From assembly GCA_019671005.1 (NCBI GenBank), contig CM033721.1, positions 53,388,364 to 53,452,363 on the forward strand: a DNA stretch of 64,000 nt, written 5' to 3'. The notes beneath the pieces were generated by a model that did no database searches, was not told where the DNA came from, and was given only the letters and a program-made list of their open reading frames with translations. Source of the DNA: Hibiscus mutabilis. Lineage: Eukaryota; Streptophyta; Magnoliopsida; Malvales; Malvaceae. Below, one piece after another: positions 1-11,560 of the stretch (its first letter is position 1; the number at the start of each line of letters is the position of its first letter). Position numbers and translations under genes: made by a program.

Positions 1-479
1 CGCCACCACCCGTATCGATAAACCCTGCACTGTAATGACAGATTTTATCTAGTTTTTAATCATTTTAACCTACTAAACAATATCCAGGTTCAATGAAACT
101 CTACCAGTAAGTTTATAACAACAAAATCTACTAGCATGTTAAATTTTAGAGCCATTCGATTCCGTTTACTATGTTTCCCCTTTTTAGGCCAAGTATGCCA
201 TTTTAGTCACTTTTAAGCAGCCATTCAAAAGGATCATTTAGGGCCTAAGGCACAATTACAAACCAACGAAAATACATACATAACAAAAAGACCATAAGTG
301 ACTAGTCCAACTACTTTCCCACCATACTAGGAGTTCATAGATTCGATATACATTACTTTAGCTTGATTGTGACTTGCCAAAATCTTCCAACTCCTCCGAT
401 CTCCAACAACGCACTTCTTAACTTGAAATGTATGAAATGAAATGCATTAGGCATACATTTCCTACTGAGGTAGTCACGG

Positions 480-1060
480 ACAATAACAATGAAATGCATT
501 CCAAATCATGTTTTAGCAATAACAATGCAATGAATCAATGATGACAATGCAATATTCATATTCAATAACAATTATATCATATTTCAATAATAACCCTTGG
601 ATCGATTTGGGATAGTGGACACACGAATTCCTCCGCCTCGCCAAATCAATGAATGGTCTAGTCCCTCCGCCTCGCCAATATGAATGATAACACAAGCATC
701 CCTTTGCCTCGCCACAATATAGGTCGTAGCCCAAGGACCGTAGTCCACCCATACACTGAGCTCATGAATTCTATGACATGCCATTTGTATCCAATGTCCT
801 TCGAATCCAAGGTTTGGTAACAATATCAATACCAATGCTTCAATAGCAATATCAATGTTCAATGTTTCCAATACCCTTACCAATAATCAATGTTCAATAT
901 CAATGCTCAACGACAATACTATAACAATGACTAAAACAATAACACTAATAATGTTCAATGATCAATGTCCTATACTTCTATAGTTGGCGATGTCAATATC
1001 GATTCTCGATGACAATACAATATTGATGCACGATATTCAATACAAAGCTTACCAATGCTT
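480..1060. repeat. CAATA/CAATG-rich low-complexity tract inside LTR K
   Basis: The motifs CAATAACAATG, CAATATCAATG and CAATG recur many times at irregular spacing between 480 and 600 and again between 800 and 1060. Short ORFs here are by-products of the repeat. Confidence 0.6.
630..713. repeat. three-copy tandem repeat CCTCCGCCTCGCCA in LTR K
   Basis: CCTCCGCCTCGCCA occurs at 630 and 664, and a variant with CTTTG in place of CTCCG near 700, so the period is about 35 bases. LTRs F, H and J have a counterpart on the other strand (GGCGACAGTAGGAGGG). Confidence 0.6.
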
Positions 1061-2046
1061 GCCAATGATGCCTCCTAAGAGGGCCGATACGATATCCTTT
1101 AACAAAAGGGTTAGCAATGCTAAATTCAATAACAATGAAAAATAGGGAAAGGCACCTAGCTTAATCCTAAGACTTTGACTACACTCACCTTAATATCCAA
1201 TGCTCTCACGGCTCTCGGATGACAACCCCTTTGTTCTTAGGCTTGTTGGAGCCCGATGGTGAAGGTGATTGCTCACCTTGAATGTTTTGAGCTATTCAAA
1301 ACAAAATGGAACATGGGTTACAACATTTTCAATAACTTCAATAGCAACTATAAGCTATACAGTCAATAACAATTTAAGCTTAGAATTCCTATGAGACTAA
1401 GCTAGGGTTTAGAGATTTCTATAATTCAAATCATCTACGGATTTGGCTTAATTTCAATAGCTAATGGTTGGGCTTACCTTGATCAATCTATAGAAATTGA
1501 TTAGGATCGATATTTCAAAGAAAAGCTAGGCTTTACTTATCCACCAATGTTGTTTCTTGCTTACTATGCTAACGAAAAACATGAACATAGTTTCGATGGA
1601 ACCACTTTTCATCTCTCACCGCCTCCTCACCGGCTAATAAAAAGGTTTCCTTCTAAGGGAGGAAACTTAGTTTATTTATATTCATTAATTTCCCAAGTAA
1701 TTACCCACCAAAAGCTATCATCTTTTAACTAAAGATGAAGTGAGCCCCGCAAACTTCCTAAGCTGCTAGGTGATTCACATTCAAATAGAGAAATTATGAA
1801 AGTGGTCTTTTATTTCCCAGGACTTGCACATTAATGGCCAACCTTTCAAATTTTCCAATATAACCACTGGATAATTTTCAATCAGTTCAATAAGGCCCTT
1901 AAACAATAAATTGACTCAATTAAAGTCCAATATCAATGCAATTGACCTCACGGTCAAAGTCAATAAAATATTTGGACCTTTTTGGTATAGGGTTTCTGAT
2001 CGTCGAAACCCAAATCTGACTAGATAAGTTTTTAGGGTGTTATAGA

Positions 2047-2405
2047 GATACCTGAAATACCTACAGTTATACTGCCTACTCTTGCTATTGCTGCTCAGAT
2101 ACCTGAAGAACGATCTATCAAAGAACATCCAGCACCCACCATAGATGATTTGATGCCAGGATTGTTCGATCTATAGGTAAATATGGCTAACTTTAAGCTT
2201 AAACCGATAATGGTTCAATTGCTAATGGATGTAGGTTAATTTGATGGATCACCTAATTGAGACCCAATGAAGCATTTTAAGCAATTCATGGGGTTTGCCA
2301 ACTATTCTACCAGCCTGATGTGACTGAAGAGATTGTAAATCTAAAGCTCTTTTCATTTCCCTTGTGAGATAGGGCAAAATTGTGGTTAAATTCATTGCCA
2401 CCTGG
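2047..2405 (+). pseudogene. gag: Athila/Tat-type gag fragment (element M)
   Basis: A degenerate piece of retrotransposon gag, the structural protein that forms the virus-like particle. One frame reads from a Pro/Ala-rich stretch through PAPTIDDLMPGLF to a stop. The next frame continues with FKLKPIMVQ, then FDGSPN-stop-DPMKHFKQF, matching the conserved Athila/Tat gag block (IKPAIIQ...FGGLPNEDPN). It ends with NSLPPG, the end of the 'LFPFSLRDKAKAWLNSLPPG' type block. At least four stops and a frameshift are visible. It is bounded on the left by LTR K and on the right by the broken 3' end of element A. The gag that should continue rightward is missing; the next part of the same element appears at 11297. 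Confidence 0.62.
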
Positions 2406-2413
2406 TTAAATCC

Positions 2414-3720
2414 TTAAGCAACTCCAACCTTGTTGTCTACATCCAAGATCTTAATCGTTTCCTCATCATATGTTAGATCTGGATTCAACTCAACCTCCTT
2501 AACAGGCATAACATGTGATGGATCTGATCTATACTTCCGCAACATGGATACATGAAAAACATCATGTATCTTTTCCAACTCAAGCGGCAACCTCAACCTA
2601 AGCCATCGGTCCAACGCGCTCAAACATTTCATACGGTCCAATAAACCTCAGACTCAACTTACCTTTCCGACCAAACCTTATTACCTTCTTACAAGGAGAA
2701 ACCTTCAAAACCACCTTATCCCCAACCACATACTCAATCTCTTTATGCTTCAAATCCATGTAATACTTTAGCAAGTTCAAAGCCGCTTTCAAATGATCAC
2801 TAATAAGCTTCACTTTTTTCGTTGTTCCTTTGAGCATAGTCGGCAAAGAAACAAACTTTTCCCGCGCTTCTGCTCAACAAAGATGCATTCTACACTTCCT
2901 ACCATACAAAGCTTCATACAGAGCCATTTGTATACTTGCTTGATAGCTATTATTATAAGCAAACTCCACCAAAGGTAACTGTCTCTCCCAAGATCCTTGA
3001 AAATCTATAACACAACACCGCAACATATCCTCAAGCACTTGAATAACACGCTTAGACTGACCATCCGTTTATGGATGATACGAAGTACTAAAATTGAGCA
3101 GTGTACCTAAAGCGCCATGTAAGCATTACCAAAACCTTGCTGTAAAATACGGATCTCTGTCCGACACAATGGACTTAGGCAACCCATGCAACCTCACAAC
3201 CTCTACGATGTACAACTCCGCTAGCTCATCTAGCGAATATGTAGTATGCACAACCAAGAAATGCGCACACTTCATAAAATGATCCACAATCACCCAAATC
3301 TTGTTCTTCTTTGATGGGGCCAAAGGCAAACCCGTCACGAAATCCATCGAGATCCTCTCCCATTTCTATTATGGTATCTTCAAAGGTTGCAACAACCTGA
3401 AAGGAAACTGATGTTCAACCTTCACTCACTGACAAACCATACACTTACTCACAAAATCAGCGACATCCCTCTTTAAACCAACCCAATAGTACTCATCCTT
3501 CAACCCACGATACATCTTAATACTACCAGGATGCATAGCAAAAAGGAATACTATGTGCCTCAGTCAGAATAGTGCAACTCAACTCAGCATCTTCTGGCAC
3601 AACTATCCGACTCTTAAAACACAAAACACCATCATTAAAACAAAAGTCCATCAGATTACCCTTCGCAATGTACGTAACATATGGTACCAACGAATCATCA
3701 AGCAACTATTTCTCCTTAAT
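2414..3720 (-). pseudogene. pol: element A integrase with broken C-terminus
   Basis: Remnant of the integrase that inserts the cDNA. From N to C: the zinc-binding region (3523-3720), then the core (3126-3347) with DFVTGLPLAPSKK, the catalytic Asp in VIVDHFMKCAHF and the second catalytic Asp in SIVSDRDPYF. A stretch around 2850-3120 matches the ALYGRKC and QSDGQSKR-type blocks only through frameshifts. The GPY-like block GPYEMFERVG and HVFHVSMLRKY motif (2414-2846) follow in two overlapping frames. The expected chromodomain is absent. Several stops and frame changes separate the parts, so no functional product is expected. Confidence 0.8.
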
Positions 3721-3723
3721 CAA

Positions 3724-5132
3724 CTAAGCTAAGGAAGGTTTCACTTGCAACACAACTACCAACCTGCCATCTCGCGAAAAACTCAACCGCGCAAACATGG
3801 CCCTTATCTCTACAACCACCTTCCTACTCAAAGCATCAGCCACCAGTTTAGCCTTACCAGGATGATACTCGATTGTCAAATCATAATCCTTAAGCAGCTC
3901 TAACCATCTTTGTTGCCTAAGATTCAACTGCTTCTGTGACATCAAATATTTCACACTTTTATGATTCGTATACACCACACATTTTGGGCCATAAAGATAA
4001 TGTCTCCAAATCTTTAACGCAAACACCACTGCAGCTAACTCAATATCATGAGTAGGATAATTGTGCTCGTGCATCTTCAGCTATGTAGATGCATAAGCCA
4101 CAACTCTACCACCTTGCATCAACACACACGCTAACCCCATATAGGATGTGTCACTATAGATCACAAACTTTTTTCCTGACTTGGGTGGAATCAAGACCGG
4201 AGCTCGCGTCAAAGCTTCCTTCAACCTCTCAAAAGCTTGTTGCATAGCCTCTGTCCTTTCAAACTTAACATCCTTTTGCAAAAACTTTGTTAAAGGAGCA
4301 GCAACTTTAGAAAAACCATCCACGAAACAACGATAATATTTTACCAAACCCAAGAAACTACGAACCTCCGTCACCGACTTAGGTTGCTTCCAATTCACAA
4401 CCGCCTCAATTTTTTGTGGATCCACATGAATACGTTCCACCAACACCACATGACCAAGAAACGCCACCTTCTTAATCCAAAACTCGCACTTGCTCAACTT
4501 CACATACAACCGATTATCCACCAAAACTGGCAACACAATCTGCAAATACCTATCGTGATCCTTCTCGATACATGAATACATAAGGATATCATCGATAAAC
4601 ACGACTACAAACTGATCTAGAAACTCATGGAATACTCGATTCATCATATCCATGAAAGCTGCAGACGCATTCGTCAACCCAAACGACATCATCAAGAACT
4701 CATAATGCTCATAACGGGTGCAAAAGCTGTCTTCAGTACATCCTTATCCTTCACCTTCAACTGATAGTATCCTGATCTCAAATCAATCTTGGAAAACACC
4801 GTTGCACCACGGAATTGATTGAATAGGTCATCAATTCATGGAAAATGATACTTATTCTTAATTGTTAACTTATTCAGTTGTCGGTAATTGATGCATATTC
4901 TTATAGTGCCATCATTCTTCTTCACAAACAACACTGGTGCACCCCAAGGCAACACACTAGGCCGTATGAACCCACGGTATAACAACTCCTGAAGCTGTGT
5001 CTTCAACTCCTTTAACTCCTTAGGCGCCATACGATATGGAGTAATAGACACCAGAGCTGTATCCGCATATGTCCCAATACAAAACTCTACCTCCCTATCT
5101 AGTGGTAAACCAAGCAACTCTTCTGGAAACAC
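3724..5132 (-). pseudogene. pol: element A reverse transcriptase and RNase H
   Basis: The RT begins near 5132 with a protease-RT linker (EELLGLPLDREVEF, YRMAPKELKELKTQL), then PWGAPVLFVKKNDGT and INYRQLNKLTIKNKY. A frame change near 4836-4700 breaks the block that should read FSKIDLRSGYYQ. The frame resumes with FGLTNASAAFMDMMNRVF, the catalytic VVVFIDDILMYS (FIDD form of the YXDD box) and FLGHV. RNase H follows: YSDTSYMGLACVLMQGGRVVAYAS carries the first acidic residue, then a stop, then NYPTHDIELAAVVFALK, YTNHKSVKYL and the terminal VADALSRK. Order and motifs are those of Ty3/gypsy pol. The frameshifts make it a pseudogene. Confidence 0.85.
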
Positions 5133-5162
5133 CTCTGAAAAATCACAAACAGTTCGGATATC

Positions 5163-5720
5163 CTAGGGACGTGCCTCCTTCATATTCGTATTCATTACAT
5201 ACACCAAGTATGCATGACATCCTACTTTCAACAACTTCTGCGCTTCCATAGCCAAAACAACATTGGACAAGAACTTAACATTCTCACCCACCACTACAAC
5301 TTCATAATCATCGGCAAGCCTCAAGGAAAACATGCTTGGTCTCACAATCTACCATAGCCCTATGTTCAGTCAACCAATCCATACCAAGATGACATCAAGA
5401 CCATAGAAAGGTAACTCCATCATATCAACCGCAAGCACATGTCCTTGAACCATCAACATACATCTCCTATACAACTTTCTAACCACAACCGTCTCACCGA
5501 AAGAACTCGTCACTTGCATACCCACATATAGAAACTCAACCGGTATATCAAGCAATTGTGCATGCTCGTGCAAGATGTATGAATGCATGGAACCAGAATC
5601 AATCAAAGAAAGTAATGACAAGGATTGCAAAGTAAGGTACCTACGATCACATCCGTGTCATTCCTTCCCTCGCGATGTGCATACACCCTAGCTGGTCCAT
5701 CACCCTCATGTTGAACTGCC
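5163..5720 (-). pseudogene. pol: element A aspartic protease remnant
   Basis: The retroviral-type aspartic protease that matures Gag-Pol. The active-site block reads SLIDSGSMHSYI where the family usually has DSGATHSF, so Asp-Ser-Gly is kept. The second conserved block, normally FDVILGMDWL, reads LDVILVWIG and then a stop at about 5370, suggesting a one-base change. The frame resumes with RPSMFSLRLADDYEVVVVGE down to 5163. It lies between the gag zinc-knuckle remnant and RT, as expected. Confidence 0.72.
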
Positions 5721-5749
5721 ACAACATGAGCAACATTCCTCTAACCATC

Positions 5750-6880
5750 CTCCATATGCTGAAAATTACCTCGGCCGCACCCACTGCCCCTCTAAGGCTC
5801 AACAGCAAGCACCGGTGTCTATCTAGTTAACTGAGGATAATCACGCTTCACATGATCTTACGAACAACAATTCTAGTAAACACCGAGTTACCCCAGTACT
5901 CTCCAAAATGTCGCCTCCCACAACGGCCACACTCAGGTATACGAACCACATCATTCTAGCCCTGCTGCCCGTGACCCACGTTACCTCAACCACCACGCCT
6001 CGAATCCGGGTGAATCTTCCTATCACGCTACCTCTTGTAACGATCCCTTCCACCATCAGACTCAACAACCCTTTTACCAAAACTAGAATTCCCTAAGTGA
6101 GAGGACAAACCCAAACTCTACTCGATATCCTTGGCGCAAGTGACCAAAACATCAAAATTTGTATATTCCAAAGCCAACATATAAGTCTTCACTTCCTTCA
6201 CCAAACCATATCGGAAGCGATCACATCTCTTATGTTCGTCGGGAACCAGCTCAAAAGCATACTGTGGCTCAACCTAACATACTGAACATCATACTCTGCA
6301 ACAGACATGTTTCCTTGCACTAAAGCCATAAACTCTCACTTCTTCTCGTCTTGATAACGAGAACCCAAATACTTCTTACGGAAAGCAATTCCGAAGAACT
6401 CCCAGGTCACCTCAGTAGGTTCCATCTCTGCAATAGTGGTAGTCCACCATGAATAAGCATCTCTCTAAAGCAAAGATATCGTACAACCTAACTTATGTGC
6501 ATCTGAGCACTCTATGTGACCATGGATCCTTCGTGTGCTCTCAAACCATGCCTCAGAACCCTCCAAAGACAAACCTCTAAACTCGGTACCACCCAAACTG
6601 CATAAACGTTCCAAAGGTAAACTAGGGTTAGCCCCAGGTTGTGGCGCAACTGCATGCATACCCGTCACCGCAGCTTGAAAGCTCTAGCTATAGCCTGGAT
6701 CAACATGGTCATATCACCGATAGCATGGCCCTGCAGTACTTGAGGTCCTACACCTCCTGCACCAGCTCCAGCTCTGACTCCATCACCACCAGAAGGAGGA
6801 GGACGGGGCAACATAACATTATTTTGCTCACTCTCAACAACACCACATGAATTGATTCTAAGCTCTCGTCTCGGTCCCAT
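5750..6880 (-). pseudogene. gag: element A gag remnant with decayed zinc knuckle
   Basis: The start at 6880 (MGPRRELRINS) lies about 250 bases downstream of the primer site, as usual. The first ORF is Gly/Ala/Pro-rich to 6665. A second frame (6668-6465) reads AWFESTRRIHGHIECSDAHKLGC, the counterpart of the conserved AxxWLxxxxRIFxxMxCSxxxKVxxA block in Del/Tekay gag. Near 5830-5880 the minus strand shows a zinc-knuckle relic ending HVKRDYPQLT, in which the last Cys of CX2CX4HX4C has become Tyr. Frames change several times; not functional. Confidence 0.68.
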
Positions 6881-7130
6881 TATGAAAAATAGTATGAATC
6901 TCTAGCATATAGATGCAACAATGAAAACAATTAGGCTAGTTAGAAGCAAGAATCCAAGACGCTCAAGTCTTAAAACAAAATCTCTTTACATCAATAGTAA
7001 TAATGGCAATGGGTACCCCAATCTCTGTCCCAAACCTTCACATAACAATCATATGGCATGCTATCAAATATCGTGCATAGTAAACATCAAGAAAAAAATA
7101 ACCGTCTTACCTCCTAATTTTTCATAAACC

Positions 7131-7149
7131 TGGCTCTGATACCAACAAA
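7131..7149 (-). other. primer binding site of element A (tRNA-iMet type)
   Basis: The minus strand reads TTTGTTGGTATCAGAGCCA directly after the LTR edge at 7150. TGGTATCAGAGC is complementary to the 3' end of plant initiator tRNA-Met, the usual primer of these elements. It fixes the orientation of A and the inner edge of its LTR. Confidence 0.88.
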
Positions 7150-7569
7150 TGTAACACCCACGACCTGGTCTAGTCACAAGACCGAACCGAACGAGTCACA
7201 TGTGAAATATTGAAGAAAAACCCGAAAGTTTCTCTTCAATAAACGACCTTTTTTATTTTTACCTTCTCTATATGCAATATTATTATCCTAAGTGTACAAG
7301 CTTACAGCGCGTGAATTTACGACTCAATCGGGCATCGATTCTATATCCAATTGTTTTGATTATCATTTAGGGTCATTTTGAAAAACTTACAAATTTTAGG
7401 GACTTAATGTGGAATTAAAGTTACCAATATACAATTAGTCAGGTTCTATGCTCATACGTCAATTTTTAGCTTAACACGACCATCCAAACTCACTCAATTG
7501 CATTCACGACATTTAGGGATCAAAATGTAAGAAAACAGAAACTCAAAAGATGCCATTTAACTACCATAA

Positions 7570-7790
7570 TGGCTGGTCGTATCGATACCCTTAGGCCCGT
7601 ATTGGTACGATGCTTATAATTTTTAAAACCCCAAATTCCAATAGCATTTAACCGTACTAATATGCCCTCGCGTATCAAAATGCCTTCCCTTTTTGCCTTC
7701 AGCCCGTACCGATACGATATTTAGCATACCGATACGGTATGCCTAAAATGGCTTACCCGCATCGATACAAAAGCCTACGTACCAATACGC
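7570..7790. repeat. cluster of GTATCGATAC-like palindromes in LTR A
   Basis: Near-palindromic ten-base words recur: GTATCGATAC, GTATTGGTAC, GTACCGATAC, ATACCGATAC, GCATCGATAC and GTACCAATAC, about every 20-50 bases. The same words cluster in LTR E (25090-25430), and one occurs at the start of the window in LTR K. Confidence 0.7.
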
Positions 7791-8402
7791 TTGGGCCTGT
7801 AATGTTCATTTTTGTTGTTTAACCACACAATTAAGCTACCCAAACCACTCCAACATGCTTCAAAGTCACACATAACATATTCAAGGATCAATTTTCAGCC
7901 AAAAGCACCAAAAACAACACCAAACCATGATCATATACTCAAAAGGGAAATCTATAGGCATGCACCATATTGCAAGGTCAAGTTAAACACCAAAACCTAT
8001 ACCAAAAGCTCAAACCAAACAATAAAGGCCATTTACAAGTCTTTAAAGGCAACACAAACATGTGCCAAACCAGGGAGTTCTTCAAACATACTCCCAAAAC
8101 ATATGATACCCCTTCATTTGCCAAATTATTACTACTATTTAGTTCAAAACCATACTTGAGCTTAAGGAACTTCTTGGACTTCTACTCTTGCCTCCTTGTT
8201 GCCCAACAAGCTATTTGTCTGCATTGTTAAGAAAAGAGAGCGTAAGCAACAAGTTAGTGACGGACACTCATTCGAAAACCACAACAATGCCTTTTTGAAA
8301 ACCTTTTCTCATCAAACCATTTCTCATCATGCTCAAATACTTTCTCATACTTTAAAACCCATCAAAGCGAAATCATTTACCTTTCTACACATGTATCATT
8401 TA

Positions 8403-9271
8403 TGATAGAGTAGCGCACATTCGAATAAAGAGAAAAACAAAACAAACCAAAATAAAGAACAAATCTAAAAATTCAGATTTGCTTATGGTGGTGGCGTCAA
8501 TGGAGGAAGCTTGAATATGTGGAGATGGCGTGATGAATTGATAGTTGTCCTCGGCACCCTCTTAGACGCAATTATCTAAGCAAGCAACCTCAAGCGGCTC
8601 TAACCCACCCTCCAAACGTTTTTGTATGGGCAAGTAGGAGTGTGAAGATCCTCAACAACATCCCGGGGAACTTGAAAATCGATTTGCTTCTAAAACACAA
8701 GATAATGTTCTTGCAAGTTGGAACTCAAAAGAGAATTTTATTTAATCATTCAAATCTGAATTACAATGTGGGTGAAGCCTCCTTTATATAGGTCATGGAG
8801 AAGTTTTAATCCTACTAAACTTAGGAATTAAATACAATAAATAAATGCTAAAATCTAATCTCCTAATTCGATAAGTAACTTCTAATAATAAATAAATGCT
8901 AAAAATAAAATCCTAATTAAATAAATCTGATCCTAATAGATATTGCATAATCCTATGTTGATTTAAATTACAAATAATCAAATAAAATCTTGAAAATTCG
9001 TAATTATCCAAAAATCCCGTATAGGAATTTCTGAATTCACTTTCTTCGCTAAAATAGTCGTATCTTGAGATCCAGATGTCCGATTGAGGCGTTTCAAGAT
9101 GCGTTGGAAAGCTAATTTGCAGCCGGACAAGTTTTAAGAAGACATGTTGACCCATAAATGCCTGGATCCCATCCAAAAATGCTTCGCAAGTTGACTGATG
9201 TTTCTGACTTGCATTGCAGTTTCAACTTCTTTTCCAAGATGATTATTTTGACCCCTCTCATGCTCGTATCA
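8403..9271 (-). repeat. solo LTR of the CRM-like family, with ATTTA duplication
   Basis: The left edge TGATAGAGTAGCGCA and right edge CTCGTATCA are those of the B/D family read on the minus strand. The five bases before (8398-8402) and after (9272-9276) are both ATTTA, so this is one LTR left after recombination between the two LTRs of a complete insertion. The minus-strand promoter core TATATAAAGG (complement of 8782-8791) is present. It lies inside LTR A, so it is younger than A. Short ORFs here are not genes. Confidence 0.93.
8782..8791 (-). promoter_or_regulatory. TATA box of the solo LTR at 8403
   Basis: On the minus strand TATATAAAGG is followed by AGGCTTCACCCAC. The same sequence stands at the equivalent place in the B2 LTR (22143-22152) and in the N LTR (57254-57263). 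This is the likely RNA polymerase II core promoter at the U3/R boundary. Confidence 0.6.
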
Positions 9272-11296
9272 ATTTATCTCATGCATTAAACTCAATGCAA
9301 ATCTCAATGTAACCTTCACATGCTTGACCATTACAAACCACAATTCAAAATAGAGTCTCATGTATAAATCCCATTATACAAAACCTTTTAAAACAATGAT
9401 ACATGTAATCTTATATATTGACATTCAAGTGACCCAGATGGCTACGACCCCATCCATGGATAGCACTATCCCTATCCATTAAAGTTAGAATATGCAAACA
9501 CCTTGATGGATCCGACCCCAACAAGTCTCATATAGTGATACTACCCACCATAATGCACACTTCAGCTGGGTTGGCACTACCCCCATTGCCTGTGGTGGTG
9601 GCACTAGCCCCATCACTCGCAACACAATATAATTACCCCTATTGTGTAACCGAAGAATTTAGATCACGTACAAATTTGGTATATATTATAATGCACTCTC
9701 ATCCTATTGGTCGACCAATTATATTCGATTATAATAAGAATCATCACTTGCCAACATACACTTTAAAACCTTATTGTTTTTTCAATGCATAAACATAAAC
9801 CATTTTAATCCCATTTCAAAAGCACAACCAATGCATAACATCTTCTCAACTGGATATATTCTCTTTAAAACCATAAATCAATCTCATGGGATAACATGAA
9901 TCAAATATCAATTCATAAAAACATGCATAACAATAGGTAACAAATCTATCTTCAAACATGAGCATGATTTAGCAAAATAATGGGAAAACCGAAGACCAAG
10001 AGTGAAACCTTTCATACTTACTTTCGAGCTTAGATAAGGATTTCAAGCTTAATCTAAACCCCCAAACCTTGATTACAAACCTTTGAAAAGCTTTTAAAAT
10101 CATTTCCACTCACCGACAACGCTTTGCTTGCCTGCCGTAGCGATCTCAACCTCCCCTGCTTCTAACCAAAGCAAAGTAGAGGATTAATGCACTTCCCTGC
10201 ATCAAAATCCCCAGCAACTCAACTCCACACTTTCTTTACTCAACAACCAACATTTCGCTACCCGAAAACTACCGAAAACATTAGCGAAACCACTCTAATC
10301 AAACACCAGCCCTTACCTAGCGAGATCAAATACAAAACATCAATAAGATACATCTAAAAACATCTCCTCAACACCAAAATATCACCAGCAACCACTTAAA
10401 CAAGCCCCATACTCAAAGATCTCAACCTAGAAGTCTAGCAATCTACCTAGTTTTGGGATTACCACATTAAACTCCATTAATCATCGTTGTTAAACATCAA
10501 AATTATGTTTAATCTCAACCTAAAACCCAGAATTATCAAAACAAAATGAACCTTAATTGCTTTCACCCATTAAACATCAATTAAACCAATTTTCCACAAT
10601 TATATCATCAAAACCCATTAGAAAACATTCGTACAAGATCAAGAACTTGGGAATTTCAGTAAAGAACCTTTCATTTTAGGAGAAGAACGAAACCTTACCT
10701 CTAATGATTGCTTTTCCCCAATTGTAAAGATAAAACCATAAGGTTTTGATAAGAAATCATTTAGTGTTAAAAGGATGAATTAAATCAAGTGTTTACCTTA
10801 AATCTTTGAAGAAGAAAATAATGTTTGGCTCGAGATAATTTGAGTGAAAATGGTTAAGAGAAAAGTTAGTTACGTGAAATATATTTTAAGAGATTAATGT
10901 CTCATTAATTCTCTCCAACTTATTTTATTTATTAAAACCACTTTAAAATTAACCAATTAAGAGGAAAAAGTCTATATCAGACTTTGGGTCAAATGCTCCT
11001 TAAAGATTAAAAGTTCCGGTCTTTTACAAAAATAGTCACCAAAAACAGTTTTACGATTTTACATTTTGGTCACTAGTTCCAAAATGTCAAACCTCCAAAA
11101 TCCATTTTCCAAAATTGATTCCACCAAAATCATTTATGTATTAAATAATGTTTTTTAAAAAGTTTCTATATTTTTTTTTCCAAAAGCCCTCCAAAACGAT
11201 TTATTCCCTAAACTAGCCTAAATTGCCAAAACTGGTTCAGCCGAACCGTCTAGCCTAAACACGGCTAACTCCTAAGCCCAAAACTGGGGCATTACA

Positions 11297-11560
11297 AAAC
11301 CTGAGCCAATTGAGTTGGAGGGTAAAGAGATTAGAGCACCAAAGTCATCTAGTGAGGAGCCGCCGAACTTGAAACTAAAACAATTGCCAAGTCACCTCAA
11401 ACATGCATCGGCATCAAAGGAGAAAGAAGCAACAAAGCCTAAGCACTGGTGGGGTGCTGAGTTCGATCAAACATTTTATAGACCTACAACAAAGAGATAC
11501 TTCAGTTTTCTAAGATGGTTGTTCAAAGCCACCATTGCAAAATATTCTCTTTGATTGCGC
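11297..11560 (+). pseudogene. pol: Athila/Tat pol fragment: protease-RT linker (element M)
   Basis: The translation contains EEPPNLKLKQLPSHLKHA, close to the block PPxLELKPLPxHLKYA that precedes the reverse transcriptase in Athila/Tat pol. It then passes without the RT into unrelated sequence (KPKHWWGAEFDQTF), so RT, RNase H and integrase of element M are deleted here. The fragment begins directly at the outer edge of LTR A. It lies in the expected order after the gag fragment at 2047-2405, so both are probably parts of one element split by A. Confidence 0.62.

Larger units (their letters stand above)
1..2044 (-). repeat. LTR K, partial, Del/Tekay-like, cut by the window start
   Basis: Non-coding. 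The right edge reads GGGTGTTATA, a slightly decayed form of the GGTGTTACA edge of the other long LTRs here, and Athila-type gag sequence begins immediately after it. The stretch GGACCGTAGTCCACC near 725 and the following bases match the LTR of element F near 32748 in the same orientation, so K belongs to the same broad LTR group and reads on the minus strand. It could be a solo LTR or the end of an element continuing to the left. The inner part holds CAATA/CAATG-rich simple sequence and a short tandem repeat, listed separately. I see no gene in these 2 kb. Confidence 0.6.
2406..11296 (-). mobile_element. element A: Del/Tekay-like Ty3/gypsy retrotransposon, 3' LTR lost
   Basis: Read on the minus strand the order is LTR (11296-7150), primer binding site, gag, protease, reverse transcriptase, RNase H, integrase. 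The integrase C-terminal block HDVFHVSMLRKY followed by DPSHV and VELNPDL is typical of chromoviruses of the Del/Tekay type. The reading frame degrades after ILDVDN near 2430, just where the chromodomain should follow, and no 3' LTR is present to its left. The break lies in Athila-type gag, so A inserted into element M and later lost its 3' end. It is inactive: every domain carries frameshifts or stops. Confidence 0.82.
7150..11296 (-). repeat. 5' LTR of element A, with a nested solo LTR
   Basis: The edges read TGTAACACCC at 7150 and GGGCATTACA at 11296 on the plus strand, the usual near-palindromic edges of Del/Tekay-like LTRs. The left edge abuts the primer site and the right edge abuts Athila-type sequence. 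The span is 4147 bases; removing the nested solo LTR (8403-9271) and its 5-base duplication leaves about 3.3 kb. It contains a cluster of GTATCGATAC-like palindromes (7570-7790). Around 9420-9620 there are degenerate repeats (GATGGCTACGACCCCATCC, GATCCGACCCC) resembling the array in LTR E on the other strand. I see no credible ORF. Confidence 0.83.

Noticed and set aside
630..713. Regular repeats of about 35 bases that might suggest a CRISPR array; the same thought applies to 25770-26055 and 62358-62450
   Set aside because: The repeats are degenerate, few, and lie inside LTRs of a plant genome; spacers are not distinct from repeats.
7812..8405. Three overlapping plus-strand ORFs of 69-115 codons in LTR A
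   Set aside because: Low-complexity Lys/Asn/Thr-rich translations in AT-rich LTR sequence, on the strand opposite to the element, without any recognisable motif.
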